Shown here: positions 34,029 to 55,317 of the stretch, one piece after another | Numbering within the stretch: position 1 is the first letter of the stretch | How the letters are laid out: each line of letters begins with the position of its first letter | Program-made: the position numbers and the translations under genes | Notes under the pieces: model-generated | Told to the model about the DNA's origin: nothing | The model's input: the letters and a program-made list of their open reading frames with translations, nothing else | Databases searched by the model: none | NCBI GenBank assembly: GCA_949825025.1 | Contig: OX463781.1 | Coordinates: 30,839,675 to 30,903,674, forward strand | From: Siphlonurus alternatus | Taxonomy: Eukaryota > Arthropoda > Insecta > Ephemeroptera > Siphlonuridae | Direction: 5' to 3' | DNA length: 64,000 nt

Positions 34029-34560
34029 GATATTGTAAGATATTTGTTGTCTGAGGCAAAGTTATGATAATAAAGATTATCATTGTTATTAAATTAGCCT
34101 GTTTTACTATGTTTTTTTTTTCAGTTTTTTTTTTTTTTTATGAATTAGCTCCTTTTGAACTCAATTCTTGATAAATATTAAATTTTCACTCAACGTGTGA
34201 AATAGAAATAAAAAATCGTAAAAATAATTGCAGAAGTAGATAAATATTTTTAATTAAAAAATAATAAAATATTGATATATTATTTCCAAATATTTATAAA
34301 TTACAATTTTATGCAAATAATACTCATTTTTAATTTGGAACATATTTATCACAATTAAAAAAAATACATATCAATATATTTAAAACTACTTATATTTATT
34401 GACAAATTATTTACACCTCTAAATACAAATTGTATTATGTTATTTATGTATTATCACTATTACCCAATAAAAAAATCATTACTAATTTTAAATATTTATA
34501 TATAATAATATTATACAGTCATATTAATATTAATTTATACAAATATAACAATAATGTGAA

Positions 34561-35620
34561 TTAGGCTACATTTTTACATCCTTCACAAGCACAGAGTTTG
34601 CTGCATTTCAAGGACATTGAAAGGCAGAAACACTTTTTCGTGTTGCATCCCTGTTTACAACCACATTTTATGAACTCAATGAGTGTGTCTTGAGCTAGTA
34701 AGAGGGTCTTCCATGTTGGTTCCCAATGAGAATAGAGAATTGTCCTCAATTTTTTTTATTGCAGAAATAGATAGAGGGTGCAAAGTTATGATACCCTGAT
34801 TTTTTTCAGATTTTTTAGAGCCCGGGAACTATTTTTAAAAAATTATTGAAAGTCCTTTTCGTGACGTCACGAGACGCCGCTCCTTGAGAAAAAGATAGGA
34901 CTTGCCGCCGCATGACGTCACAAAAAGGACGTTCAATAATTTTTTAAAAATAGTTCCAGGTCTCAAAAAAATCTGAAAAAAATCAGGGTAGCATAACTTA
35001 GCATCCTCTATCCATTTCTGCAATAAAAAAAATTGAGGACGATACTCCATTTAACCCTCACTACACCAACCCCAGCTGTTCAGGTCTGGTAGCACTGGTT
35101 GCGTTTCAAAACACTGACCCCAGACGTGTCCTCCTTATACTGCATGCACGTCTAATATGTTGCATCAATACATCCTGATTAGGTGGAAAGTTCTCCAGTA
35201 ACTTAACATCTCGTCGTATGAAAAGTTCCTCTAGCAACATTTTCGGGACATTCTTCAATCTGTTCTTGTAATTTTTTGTACCTTATTTGTGCAACTAAGT
35301 ATTTACTATCATTATACGGAGAGTGACAATTTTTATGCCACACTGCATTGTGAGATAACAGTGACTGTGCAATACCAAGTCCTTCGTCTATGCGAACATA
35401 TAAGTTGATTTAAATTCTTTAGGTAATTGATTAATAGCTACAAATCTATTACATTGTCCTCAAAATTTGAATGTTTTCTCATCATCAGAACGATTAGATT
35501 TTGTTGGACAGCGAAGTTCAAGGCGTAAGTTATGGCGTCGACAAATAATGCATGAATTCCAATTTATCTGGCAGTCAGTAGTCAAATCGTGTTTTCGTTT
35601 CAACATTGTCACAAATTACC
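34561..35620 (-). pseudogene. Broken zinc-finger plus CXC (tesmin-like) gene, unit 1
   Basis: Reading leftward, a fragment with CIICRR, LRCPTKSNRSDDEK and, after frame shifts and stops, AVWHKNCHSPYNDSKYL resembles the N-terminal zinc-binding domain of a large family of uncharacterised invertebrate proteins. After a nested MITE at 34742-35040 the C-terminal part continues: WEPTWKTLLLAQDTLIEFIK, then CGCKQGC, KKCFC and CSKLCACEGCKN, a CXC cysteine cluster ending at TAG 34561. Stops and the MITE make it non-functional. Family function is unknown, and it often accompanies mobile elements. Confidence 0.6.
34742..35040. mobile_element. Nested foldback MITE, family C (unit 1)
   Basis: A 299-bp inverted repeat, GTCCTCAATT...AATTGAGGAC, with TGACGTCA in each inner arm flanking a GC-rich centre. 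It sits inside the zinc-finger/CXC pseudogene and shares its inner arms with the 22048-22393 MITE. Confidence 0.88.
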
Positions 35621-36809
35621 TACAATTAAAATGTTGTGTTAGTCAGGGGAATAAGAGGAAAAAATTGACGAAATCGCGCGTTTAGTGAAGAAAGCGCGAA
35701 TTTTTTTTTGGTGGTAGAGTTCACCCCAAAGATCAATTTTTTTGGCGGAGACAAACGAAAATGACCTTGGTTCGACCCCCCGTGACCTTTGACCTCGCGC
35801 ATCTTAATTATTTTTTCCTGGCCATTCTATTGAAGTTAGAGAAATAATTTTAATTGCAAATTATTGGTATTGATAAAGCGATGATGACAAAAAAAAATGA
35901 GCATCCTAAACCAATTAATTTCAAAATGGCGGCTAATTAACTTAATTAAATCATGAAATCTTGGATATTTTTAGTGAATTTCTCGTAACACCTGGCATTT
36001 ATAATGAAAATAAACCTCAGTTAACACGAACAGACATTTATGAACGCAATATTAAATTAATAAAATCATTAAATGCATATAATTAGGCAAATTATTGATT
36101 TAATTAAGTAAAACCAAGTAACACTTTTTAGTCAATATTGCAACATACTATCGTTATGGTTGGATTTTCCACTGCAGTTGTGATGATTTAGTCAACTTAA
36201 GTTAATGTCTGTTGCATAAAGATTGAGACTACATATTTTCAAGTTGATGACGTCAGCAAATACAAAATGGCGACCAAGATATTGTAAGATATTTGTTGTC
36301 TGAGGCAAAGTTATGATAATAAAGATTATCATTGTTATTAAATTAGCCTGTTTTACTATGTTTTTTTTTCAGTTTTTTTTTTTTTTTTATGAATTAGCTC
36401 CTTTTGAACTCAATTCTTGATAAATATTAAATTTTCACTCAACGTGTGAAATAGAAATAAAAAATCGTAAAAATAATTGCAGAAGTAGATAAATATTTTT
36501 AATTAAAAAATAATAAAATATTGATATATTATTTCCAAATATTTATAAATTACAATTTTATGCAAATAATACTCATTTTTAATTTGGAACATATTTATCA
36601 CAATTAAAAAAAATACATATCAATATATTTAAAACTACTTATATTTATTGACAAATTATTTACACCTCTAAATACAAATTGTATTATGTTATTTATGTAT
36701 TATCACTATTACCCAATAAAAAAATCATTACTAATTTTAAATATTTATATATAATAATATTATACAGTCATATTAATATTAATTTATACAAATATAACAA
36801 TAATGTGAA

Positions 36810-37869
36810 TTAGGCTACATTTTTACATCCTTCACAAGCACAGAGTTTGCTGCATTTCAAGGACATTGAAAGGCAGAAACACTTTTTCGTGTTGCATCCC
36901 TGTTTACAACCACATTTTATGAACTCAATGAGTGTGTCTTGAGCTAGTAAGAGGGTCTTCCATGTTGGTTCCCAATGAGAATAGAGAATTGTCCTCAATT
37001 TTTTTTATTGCAGAAATAGATAGAGGGTGCAAAGTTATGATACCCTGATTTTTTTCAGATTTTTTAGAGCCCGGGAACTATTTTTAAAAAATTATTGAAA
37101 GTCCTTTTCGTGACGTCACGAGACGCCGCTCCTTGAGAAAAAGATAGGACTTGCCGCCGCATGACGTCACAAAAAGGACGTTCAATAATTTTTTAAAAAT
37201 AGTTCCAGGTCTCAAAAAAATCTGAAAAAAATCAGGGTAGCATAACTTAGCATCCTCTATCCATTTCTGCAATAAAAAAAATTGAGGACGATACTCCATT
37301 TAACCCTCACTACACCAACCCCAGCTGTTCAGGTCTGGTAGCACTGGTTGCGTTTCAAAACACTGACCCCAGACGTGTCCTCCTTATACTGCATGCACGT
37401 CTAATATGTTGCATCAATACATCCTGATTAGGTGGAAAGTTCTCCAGTAACTTAACATCTCGTCGTATGAAAAGTTCCTCTAGCAACATTTTCGGGACAT
37501 TCTTCAATCTGTTCTTGTAATTTTTTGTACCTTATTTGTGCAACTAAGTATTTACTATCATTATACGGAGAGTGACAATTTTTATGCCACACTGCATTGT
37601 GAGATAACAGTGACTGTGCAATACCAAGTCCTTCGTCTATGCGAACATATAAGTTGATTTAAATTCTTTAGGTAATTGATTAATAGCTACAAATCTATTA
37701 CATTGTCCTCAAAATTTGAATGTTTTCTCATCATCAGAACGATTAGATTTTGTTGGACAGCGAAGTTCAAGGCGTAAGTTATGGCGTCGACAAATAATGC
37801 ATGAATTCCAATTTATCTGGCAGTCAGTAGTCAAATCGTGTTTTCGTTTCAACATTGTCACAAATTACC
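36810..37869 (-). pseudogene. Broken zinc-finger plus CXC gene, unit 2
   Basis: Same arrangement, lesions and nested MITE as the unit 1 copy. The CXC fragment at 36810-36998 has an identical translation. Confidence 0.6.
36991..37289. mobile_element. Nested foldback MITE, family C (unit 2)
   Basis: Identical position and sequence within the tandem unit, so it was duplicated with the unit rather than inserted anew. Confidence 0.88.
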
Positions 37870-39060
37870 TACAATTAAAATGTTGTGTTAGTCAGGGGAA
37901 TAAGAGGAAAAAATTGACGAAATCGCGCGTTTAGTGAAGAAAGCGCGAATTTTTTTTTGGTGGTAGAGTTCACCCCAAAGATCAATTTTTTTGGCGGAGA
38001 CAAACGAAAATGACCTTGGTTCGACCCCCCGTGACCTTTGACCTCGCGCATCTTAATTATTTTTTCCTGGCCATTCTATTGAAGTTAGAGAAATAATTTT
38101 AATTGCAAATTATTGGTATTGATAAAGCGATGATGACAAAAAAAAATGAGCATCCTAAACCAATTAATTTCAAAATGGCGGCTAATTAACTTAATTAAAT
38201 CATGAAATCTTGGATATTTTTAGTGAATTTCTCGTAACACCTGGCATTTATAATGAAAATAAACCTCAGTTAACACGAACAGACATTTATGAACGCAATA
38301 TTAAATTAATAAAATCATTAAATGCATATAATTAGGCAAATTATTGATTTAATTAAGTAAAACCAAGTAACACTTTTTAGTCAATATTGCAACATACTAT
38401 CGTTATGGTTGGATTTTCCACTGCAGTTGTGATGATTTAGTCAACTTAAGTTAATGTCTGTTGCATAAAGATTGAGACTACATATTTTCAAGTTGATGAC
38501 GTCAGCAAATACAAAATGGCGACCAAGATATTGTAAGATATTTGTTGTCTGAGGCAAAGTTATGATAATAAAGATTATCATTGTTATTAAATTAGCCTGT
38601 TTTACTATGTTTTTTTTTCAGTTTTTTTTTTTTTTTTATGAATTAGCTCCTTTTGAACTCAATTCTTGATAAATATTAAATTTTCACTCAACGTGTGAAA
38701 TAGAAATAAAAAATCGTAAAAATAATTGCAGAAGTAGATAAATATTTTTAATTAAAAAATAATAAAATATTGATATATTATTTCCAAATATTTATAAATT
38801 ACAATTTTATGCAAATAATACTCATTTTTAATTTGGAACATATTTATCACAATTAAAAAAAATACATATCAATATATTTAAAACTACTTATATTTATTGA
38901 CAAATTATTTACACCTCTAAATACAAATTGTATTTTGTGTTATTTATGTATTATCACTATTACCCAATAAAAAAATCATTACTAATTTTAAATATTTATA
39001 TATAATAATATTATACAGTCATATTAATATTAATTTATACAAATATAACAATAATGTGAA

Positions 39061-40120
39061 TTAGGCTACATTTTTACATCCTTCACAAGCACAGAGTTTG
39101 CTGCATTTCAAGGACATTGAAAGGCAGAAACACTTTTTCGTGTTGCATCCCTGTTTACAACCACATTTTATGAACTCAATGAGTGTGTCTTGAGCTAGTA
39201 AGAGGGTCTTCCATGTTGGTTCCCAATGAGAATAGAGAATTGTCCTCAATTTTTTTTATTGCAGAAATAGATAGAGGGTGCAAAGTTATGATACCCTGAT
39301 TTTTTTCAGATTTTTTAGAGCCCGGGAACTATTTTTAAAAAATTATTGAAAGTCCTTTTCGTGACGTCACGAGACGCCGCTCCTTGAGAAAAAGATAGGA
39401 CTTGCCGCCGCATGACGTCACAAAAAGGACGTTCAATAATTTTTTAAAAATAGTTCCAGGTCTCAAAAAAATCTGAAAAAAATCAGGGTAGCATAACTTA
39501 GCATCCTCTATCCATTTCTGCAATAAAAAAAATTGAGGACGATACTCCATTTAACCCTCACTACACCAACCCCAGCTGTTCAGGTCTGGTAGCACTGGTT
39601 GCGTTTCAAAACACTGACCCCAGACGTGTCCTCCTTATACTGCATGCACGTCTAATATGTTGCATCAATACATCCTGATTAGGTGGAAAGTTCTCCAGTA
39701 ACTTAACATCTCGTCGTATGAAAAGTTCCTCTAGCAACATTTTCGGGACATTCTTCAATCTGTTCTTGTAATTTTTTGTACCTTATTTGTGCAACTAAGT
39801 ATTTACTATCATTATACGGAGAGTGACAATTTTTATGCCACACTGCATTGTGAGATAACAGTGACTGTGCAATACCAAGTCCTTCGTCTATGCGAACATA
39901 TAAGTTGATTTAAATTCTTTAGGTAATTGATTAATAGCTACAAATCTATTACATTGTCCTCAAAATTTGAATGTTTTCTCATCATCAGAACGATTAGATT
40001 TTGTTGGACAGCGAAGTTCAAGGCGTAAGTTATGGCGTCGACAAATAATGCATGAATTCCAATTTATCTGGCAGTCAGTAGTCAAATCGTGTTTTCGTTT
40101 CAACATTGTCACAAATTACC
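39061..40120 (-). pseudogene. Broken zinc-finger plus CXC gene, unit 3
   Basis: Same lesions as units 1 and 2. The unit ends at about 40139 and continues into unique sequence instead of another arm. Confidence 0.6.
39242..39540. mobile_element. Nested foldback MITE, family C (unit 3)
   Basis: Third copy, carried along by the tandem duplication. Confidence 0.88.
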
Positions 40121-40139
40121 TACAATTAAAATGTTGTGT

Positions 40140-41012
40140 TAAAATTTTTGTTTAGTATAAACTACAGTATAAAGGCAAATCCTCTATTTATATTTTTATA
40201 GCTATAATAATAATTGACGTAATTAAAAAATAGAATTAATATAATACATATTACTATTTTTTAATACTTTCTATAATACCATAAAAATAATAAAATATAT
40301 TATAATATATATAATAACTCCACTGACTGCAAGTTGTTTATTATACAAGATTTGAACATGATATAATATAATATATAAAATAAATTAAATATCACACTAA
40401 CCGTGCAGTTCTCATAAGAACAGTGAATTTCTGCATGCAAATTAGCGATCGAATGATGGAGTCTTGTAAATCACTAGTTAATATACGCACGATAATTTTT
40501 ACGTGCTCACAGTAATAACATGCTGATTGAAATAAAAATTGTAACAGTCTCATATTTTAACGACGCTTGAAGATCGAGTCGATACGCATTTTTAAATATA
40601 CTTTAATTGGTCAAGTGACCAATTAAAGGATGACAATATACCCTTTTGCAGGCTATACTTAGGTAAAATCTTTGCAAATGTGTAAATGAGGTGGCATGTG
40701 CATTGCTCGTCATTAGACAAAACATTGAGGTAGGCGGGTGTGCGCAAATCATAAACTCAGAAGGTATGAAGAAGCAAGTAAGTTCAAAAAAATAATAATA
40801 ATAATAAAATAAAATGCACGTCACAAAAGCAACAGAACACATGACGTAGCGTCAACCATAAAATTATATTTTATATTACTATTTGCATAATCTGACGAGA
40901 GCAAACAAAAAATGTAACTAGAATATTCTATAAATATATCATATAATAATAATATGAAAAAATTAAATAAAAGTATAATTAATATGTAAATACAATAAAA
41001 CAATGAGTATAT
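40140..41012. other. Unique AT-rich segment between tandem units and right arm
   Basis: No coding sequence recognised. It occurs once, so it marks the original interior of the inner element beyond the triplicated part. Confidence 0.6.
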
Positions 41013-41639
41013 TTGGTCGCCATTTTGTATTTGCTGACGTCATCAACTTGAAAATAGGTAGTCTCAATCTTTATGCAACAGACATTAACTTAAGTTGACT
41101 AAATCATCACAACTGCAGTGGAAAATCCAACCATAACGATAGTATGTTGCAATATTGACTAAAAAGTGTTACTTGGTTTTACTTAATTAAATCAATAATT
41201 TGCCTAATTATATGCATTTAATGACTCTATTAATTTAATATTGCGTTCATAAATGTCTGTTCGTGTTAACTGAGGTTTATTTTCATTATAAATGCCAGAA
41301 GTTACGAGAAATTCACTAAAAATATCCAAGATTTCATGATTTAATTAAGTTAATTAGCCGCCATTTTGAAATTAATTGGTTTAGGATGCTCATTTTTTTT
41401 GTCATCATTGCTTTATCAATACCAATAATTTGCAATTAAAATTATTTCTCTAACTTCAATAGAATAGCCAGGAAAAAATAATTAAGATGCGCGAGGTCAA
41501 AGGTCACGGGGGGTCGAACCAAGGTCATTTTCGTTTGTCTCCGCCAAAAAAATTTATCTTTGGGGTGAACTCTACCACCAAAAAAAAATTCGTGCTTTCT
41601 TCACTAAACGCGCGATTTTTCCTCCTATTCCCCTGACTA
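41013..41639. repeat. Right arm of inner inverted repeat
   Basis: Reverse complement of 33391-34028, ending CCCCTGACTA. A few substitutions distinguish it from the left arms (for example CGTGC for CGCGC), so it is older or escaped the homogenisation seen among tandem units. Confidence 0.85.
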
Positions 41640-42016
41640 AAAGCACGTTTTTCATGATGAAAATTGAATTCAATATTTGCCTTACAATATTTTTCGCGAC
41701 TCCATCTTAACACAACATTGATGGTCTTTCACGCAAATTTTCTTCACTGCAAATGACGGTACTTTATTGAAATATCTTGCCAGATGTTTTTTTTATGTCA
41801 TAAGTGTAGCAATTACATTTGTGGTCTTAAAATGCTTAAAGACTGGCAGCTAGAGATAAAATATTAAGAAAACTGAATTTTGCTTGGAAACTGGAAGTGG
41901 AACTGTTTTCAACTTTGTTTTGAGAAACTTAAGAACTGTTTTTGGGAAAAACTGGACTGGATCCAGTGCTGGAAATTACACTTTAAAAGACTGGAAATCC
42001 GGCCCCTAGTGATAAT

Positions 42017-43311
42017 ATTGCTATAACGACTAAAACCAGAACAAATTATATCAAATCGATCGTTTTGGCTAAAGTTATATAGCCATGCATGCACTTGGGC
42101 TTTTCTTGTTTTCGTTCAATGGAGAAAAAGTAATTTTGAATGTCATCACTGCATACGTGCACATAAATTCCATTCAGACAAGACTTTTAATTTATAAAAT
42201 TTGGTTTGCAAAAATTTTGAAAAAACAAACAAATAAAATAAATACAATGTCATGAATGTGTATAAGATGCTGACTCTTATTTATAAACACAAAATAATTT
42301 AGTGTTCATTCAGCTTTGGAAAAAATGTTATATAAATCACTTATAATATGTATACGTACGTACATTTAGAGTACCATGCACGACTCCATCCCTAAAATGT
42401 ATTTAGAGAAGTTGTGGTTTTCATGCAGAAATTCGTACCATAACTGAAATATAATAATCTGATTCTTATACAACGGTACCTTAATACTGTACATAATTAT
42501 TAATTATATATATGTATATGATTGTGTATATATATATTATATATAATATGCAATATACTGCCAGTGTATGAAATAATATTTACAGTCTAATTAAATAAGT
42601 AAAATTACATAATCAAATAACATTTTATGAAAACCGCATTATATAATATTTTATATTTTTATTATTTATGATTAACATAATTATGATATAATATACTTTA
42701 TAACTAATTACATAGAACATAATTATTTCATATAATATTATATTAAGATTATACATCTATAAAATGATATTAATTAAAAATTAAAGAGAACATTAAAATA
42801 TATTGTATGAGTATCATGCATGTTATTTAAAATGTATCAAAAATGTATTTAAATGTTATAATTTGTCCCAGATATAATCTTATCATATAATAAATTTCGA
42901 TTCTCATAATATAAAAGTCAACTTGCATCATTCTAAAAATTGTTAATATAATGCCACGCAGCTATAGTTGATGTATTCATGTATATGCAAAAGAATTTTT
43001 TACATGACATTGCATAATTATATATATATATATATATATAATTTATATAACAAAAATAAAATTTGTTTATGAAACGTAACCAAATATATTAAAATATTTT
43101 CTTAACTACAAATTAAAATGCTTTTAAAAAATAATTTTTAAGGCAACTAATCTAAATTTCTATACTCTTCTCTTATAAAGTCATGATGCTCTAAGCATTT
43201 ATTTCATTTCTTTTCCACCGTGATTGCAGAAGCAAAAGAGGATTACGACTCTCGGACACCTGTCGAATGTATAATAGTTGTTGCTGCGTCACCAGAGATA
43301 AGCTCTCGTGT
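42017..43311. other. AT-rich spacer
   Basis: Very AT-rich with short TA runs (43018-43040) and recurrent TATAAT-like words. No exon or element with defined ends was recognised. It is the 3' flank of the secreted-protein model. Confidence 0.5.
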
Positions 43312-52503
<9,192 letters not shown>

Positions 52504-53451
52504 AGTCGCGGGATCACGTGACTCCTCCTCTCTCGGCCGACGGAGTACATACCACACACGACGCCGCCGCCGCGAGAGAGAGAAGAAAAAAGAGAAAGAC
52601 GGACGGAGAGATCTCTTTGTCTCGATTCCTGTTACACTCTGTCCATCCAACCTAGTGTTATTCTTACGTAGGCGAGTGGTAGTATTATAACACAGAAATA
52701 TATAAAAAAGAGTAGTACACATTGATGTAAAAAGCACGCGCAGTTAAAACAATATCCACCAGTGTGAAAACAATCAATGAAAATTTTAAATAAAAAAAAA
52801 ATGTTATATAAAAGTTTAAAGACTTTAAAGGTCAAAAGTTATCATATATACAAATTCTATTACATGCATTAATTTAAAATTCATTCAGCATTACGATTCT
52901 AAGAAATTTTATTTTCAACATACTGTAGAAGTTTCAATAATAAAAATGAACGTGAGGAAAATTTTGAAACATTTTAAAAATATAAATAAATACATCAGCA
53001 GGTATACTAATGTATATTACTATGTTTAGAAAGGATGTTACATAAAATTATTTATGTATTTTAAATAAACGTATTTTTTTTTAATTTTTTTTTTGTTTTT
53101 AGTATTAGGAATTTGCAATCATCACCACCGGCTATTTGCTCTAGTTTTGTTAAAAAGGACTAGTTGTTGGCTCGTGGTAACGTTGGGCGGTCGTTCGGGC
53201 GGGCGTATTTTCTCCGTGGCCTCTCTCTCTCTGTGGAGTTCTCTGGCAGGCTGTGGCGGCTCCTCGCTAGCTCGAGGACCACCCAAGTCGCAGCCGCCGC
53301 AGTCGCCGCAGCAACTCAAATCTTAGCCTCCTCTCGGCCTCGCTCGCTTGCTCACTGCTGGACCAAAATCCGCCTGCGCAATAAACTCAGGTGATGCCGG
53401 TGTGTGTCTGTCCCTTTTGTTAGTTAGTGTCGCACTGCTGAGCCCGCGGGG
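52504..53451. promoter_or_regulatory. Possible divergent promoter region
   Basis: CACGTG at about 52516 and a GA/CG-rich block to 52620 lie directly upstream of the secreted-protein start. A second GC-rich block occupies 53160-53450, upstream of a possible plus-strand first exon. About 0.95 kb separates the two candidate starts. Confidence 0.3.
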
Positions 53452-53526
53452 ATGTCGCAGAAGCTAATGAACCTCCCGGCTGTTTCGGGCGAGCTAAGTC
53501 GTCGTGGTGTGCGGGCCGAGTTGCAT
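53452..53526 (+). CDS. Possible first coding exon of an unidentified gene
   Basis: ATG at the end of a GC-rich block opens MSQKLMNLPAVSGELSRRGV and runs 25 codons to a good donor (CAT then GTGAGC). No matching next exon was identified, so this could be chance. Confidence 0.22.
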
Positions 53527-53937
53527 GTGAGCCGCTTCAAAACATTACCACCTATCTATAATAACAATATGTAGGACACTGGGCCGTAATTATTATAATT
53601 GTAGTAAAATTAACATAAATTGACTTGTCTAGACCATTCCTTCTTATGCCATGTGTTTTTTTTTTCTTTCTGTTACTCTGTCTCTGTAATGATTTTTCAC
53701 CTGATATTTAATTATATTTATAAACACTATGTCCTTATTTTCATTCTTATATTATACTTCCTGTAATAACAAAAAAATATATAATACATAAGAAAAGTTG
53801 ATGGTAGTATACATTGCAATATTAGAGAGGACGAACAATGCGCGGTATAAACGTGCCTAAAAATATGCTGCCTTTTAATAATATATTGCTGCAGCTGCTG
53901 AAGATGGTTTTAAAAAAACTTCGCGAACTTATCTTAT

Positions 53938-53940
53938 ACC

Positions 53941-54009
<69 letters not shown>
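53938..54009. repeat. (GA)n microsatellite
   Basis: About 35 GA units with one interruption. Confidence 0.95.
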
Positions 54010-54013
<4 letters not shown>

Positions 54014-55103
54014 AAATCAACAGAATCGTCGAATATTTATAGGTCATAAAGGTTAAAATGTAAAATAACAAAAAAAGCAAAATAATATATACTTCAAATT
54101 GAATAACTTTATTTTTTTAACCTAATTTTTTTTTTACTAAATAATAACATAATTAACTTTGTACTTCTTATTTACAAAAGCAAAAATACAAATATAATAA
54201 TACACACATGGAAAAATAACAAAACAACTATTTAATCATTGTGTTTTTTTTTTTTGCAATGTTTTTCTTTGTCTTCGAAACAATAAAATAAATCATTTAG
54301 ATGTTATAGTTTTCTTTTTGTGACTGTGGTTTACATTCATGGGTTGGATAAATAATTAATTGAAGCACGCACGTTCAACTCCAATGTTTAAGTATACATT
54401 AATTTAAAAAACGAGGAAATTCGCATTTTAATTCATTTAAACTATTATTTATTTGTACTAGCTGCGCCGGAGAACTCGGCATGGGCAAACTTTGATTTTT
54501 CCAATATAAGAGCACGTATATAAAATTAAAAATGATTTTATTATTAATGAGTTTATGTAAGTAAGGTATTCACAGCTCGAGTGACCCAAAGAGCAATATG
54601 TTCATCAATTCCATTATATAATAAAAAGTGCATCATATTATATAGTGTGGGCATGATACATCTTGAAAGCCTTGGTGTTTAAACATTAAAAAATTCATAT
54701 AAAATCTTAAGAATACAGATTATATTGTCCAGGTATAGTATATTTTTTTTTATAGATTTTCATTCCATACTTTTCCATATTTCATGCAGGCTATAAAACT
54801 TTGCTATTATTATTATTATATACACTGTCTTTGGTCACGGAATAGAGTAATTTTTAATTGAAAAGTCGGTCACTACTGAATCCTAATTTAATTTGTATAT
54901 AATACCAATCACACGATTCTCACACTGTAAGCAAATTAAATTACACAAGCTAGAATTAAAAGTTTTTAAACGTGATGTTGTATACGGCTCATATATGCAG
55001 ATTGATAAACTGGTCGTCATTTAAAGTTGATCTGACGTCACGAAACTTTTTCTTTGTTTTCCAATACAATACTAATGAGACATGACGTCAAACCAACTTT
55101 AAG

Positions 55104-55107
<4 letters not shown>
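54010..55107. other. AT-rich sequence without recognised gene
   Basis: No coding exon seen. TGACGTCA-like words occur at about 55032 and 55083, facing each other across a short inverted repeat (AAAGTTGATCTGACGTCA / TGACGTCAAACCAACTTT), a possible small MITE fragment. Confidence 0.4.

Positions 55108-55160
<53 letters not shown>
55108..55160. repeat. (TA)n microsatellite
   Basis: About 26 TA units. Confidence 0.95.
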
Positions 55161-55164
<4 letters not shown>

Positions 55165-55317
55165 GCTGCCTTAATTAAATATTGGTCACTATTATATTAT
55201 TAATTATATTCACCAGTCGAAACTCAAAGGTCATGGTTTTCTGGCACTTATTGTTCTAAGAGGGGGAGGGTGGTTTGAGTGTCCTGAGATTAAGGGGGTT
55301 GTTCTAAAGGTCCATCA

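Larger units (their letters stand above)
33391..40139. repeat. Three 2.25-kb tandem units
   Basis: Units begin at 33391, 35640 and 37889 (period 2249) and are nearly identical. The visible differences are poly(T) lengths and a small insertion near 38935 in unit 3. Every unit contains the inverted-repeat arm, an AT-rich stretch, the CXC coding fragment, a nested MITE and a zinc-finger-like fragment. The junction is always a GTTGTGTTAGTCAGGGG-type sequence. Confidence 0.95.
33155..42008. mobile_element. 8.85-kb composite hAT-like element with 8-bp target duplication
   Basis: Left terminus TAGGGGCCGGAT and right terminus its reverse complement. Identity extends with mismatches to about 19 bp. 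GTGATAAT occurs immediately outside both ends (33147-33154 and 42009-42016), an 8-bp target duplication as made by hAT transposases, whose ends commonly begin TAG or CAG. The subterminal 200-350 bp on both sides is rich in CCAGTTTT / AAAACTGG motifs, fitting hAT subterminal transposase sites. No hAT transposase is visible inside. The body is a second inverted-repeat structure with three 2.25-kb tandem units. Superfamily call is from termini and target duplication only. Confidence 0.75.

Noticed and set aside
34835..35050. Frame MEYRPQFFLLQKW in each tandem unit
   Set aside because: It runs mainly through the nested MITE palindrome and is not protein-like.
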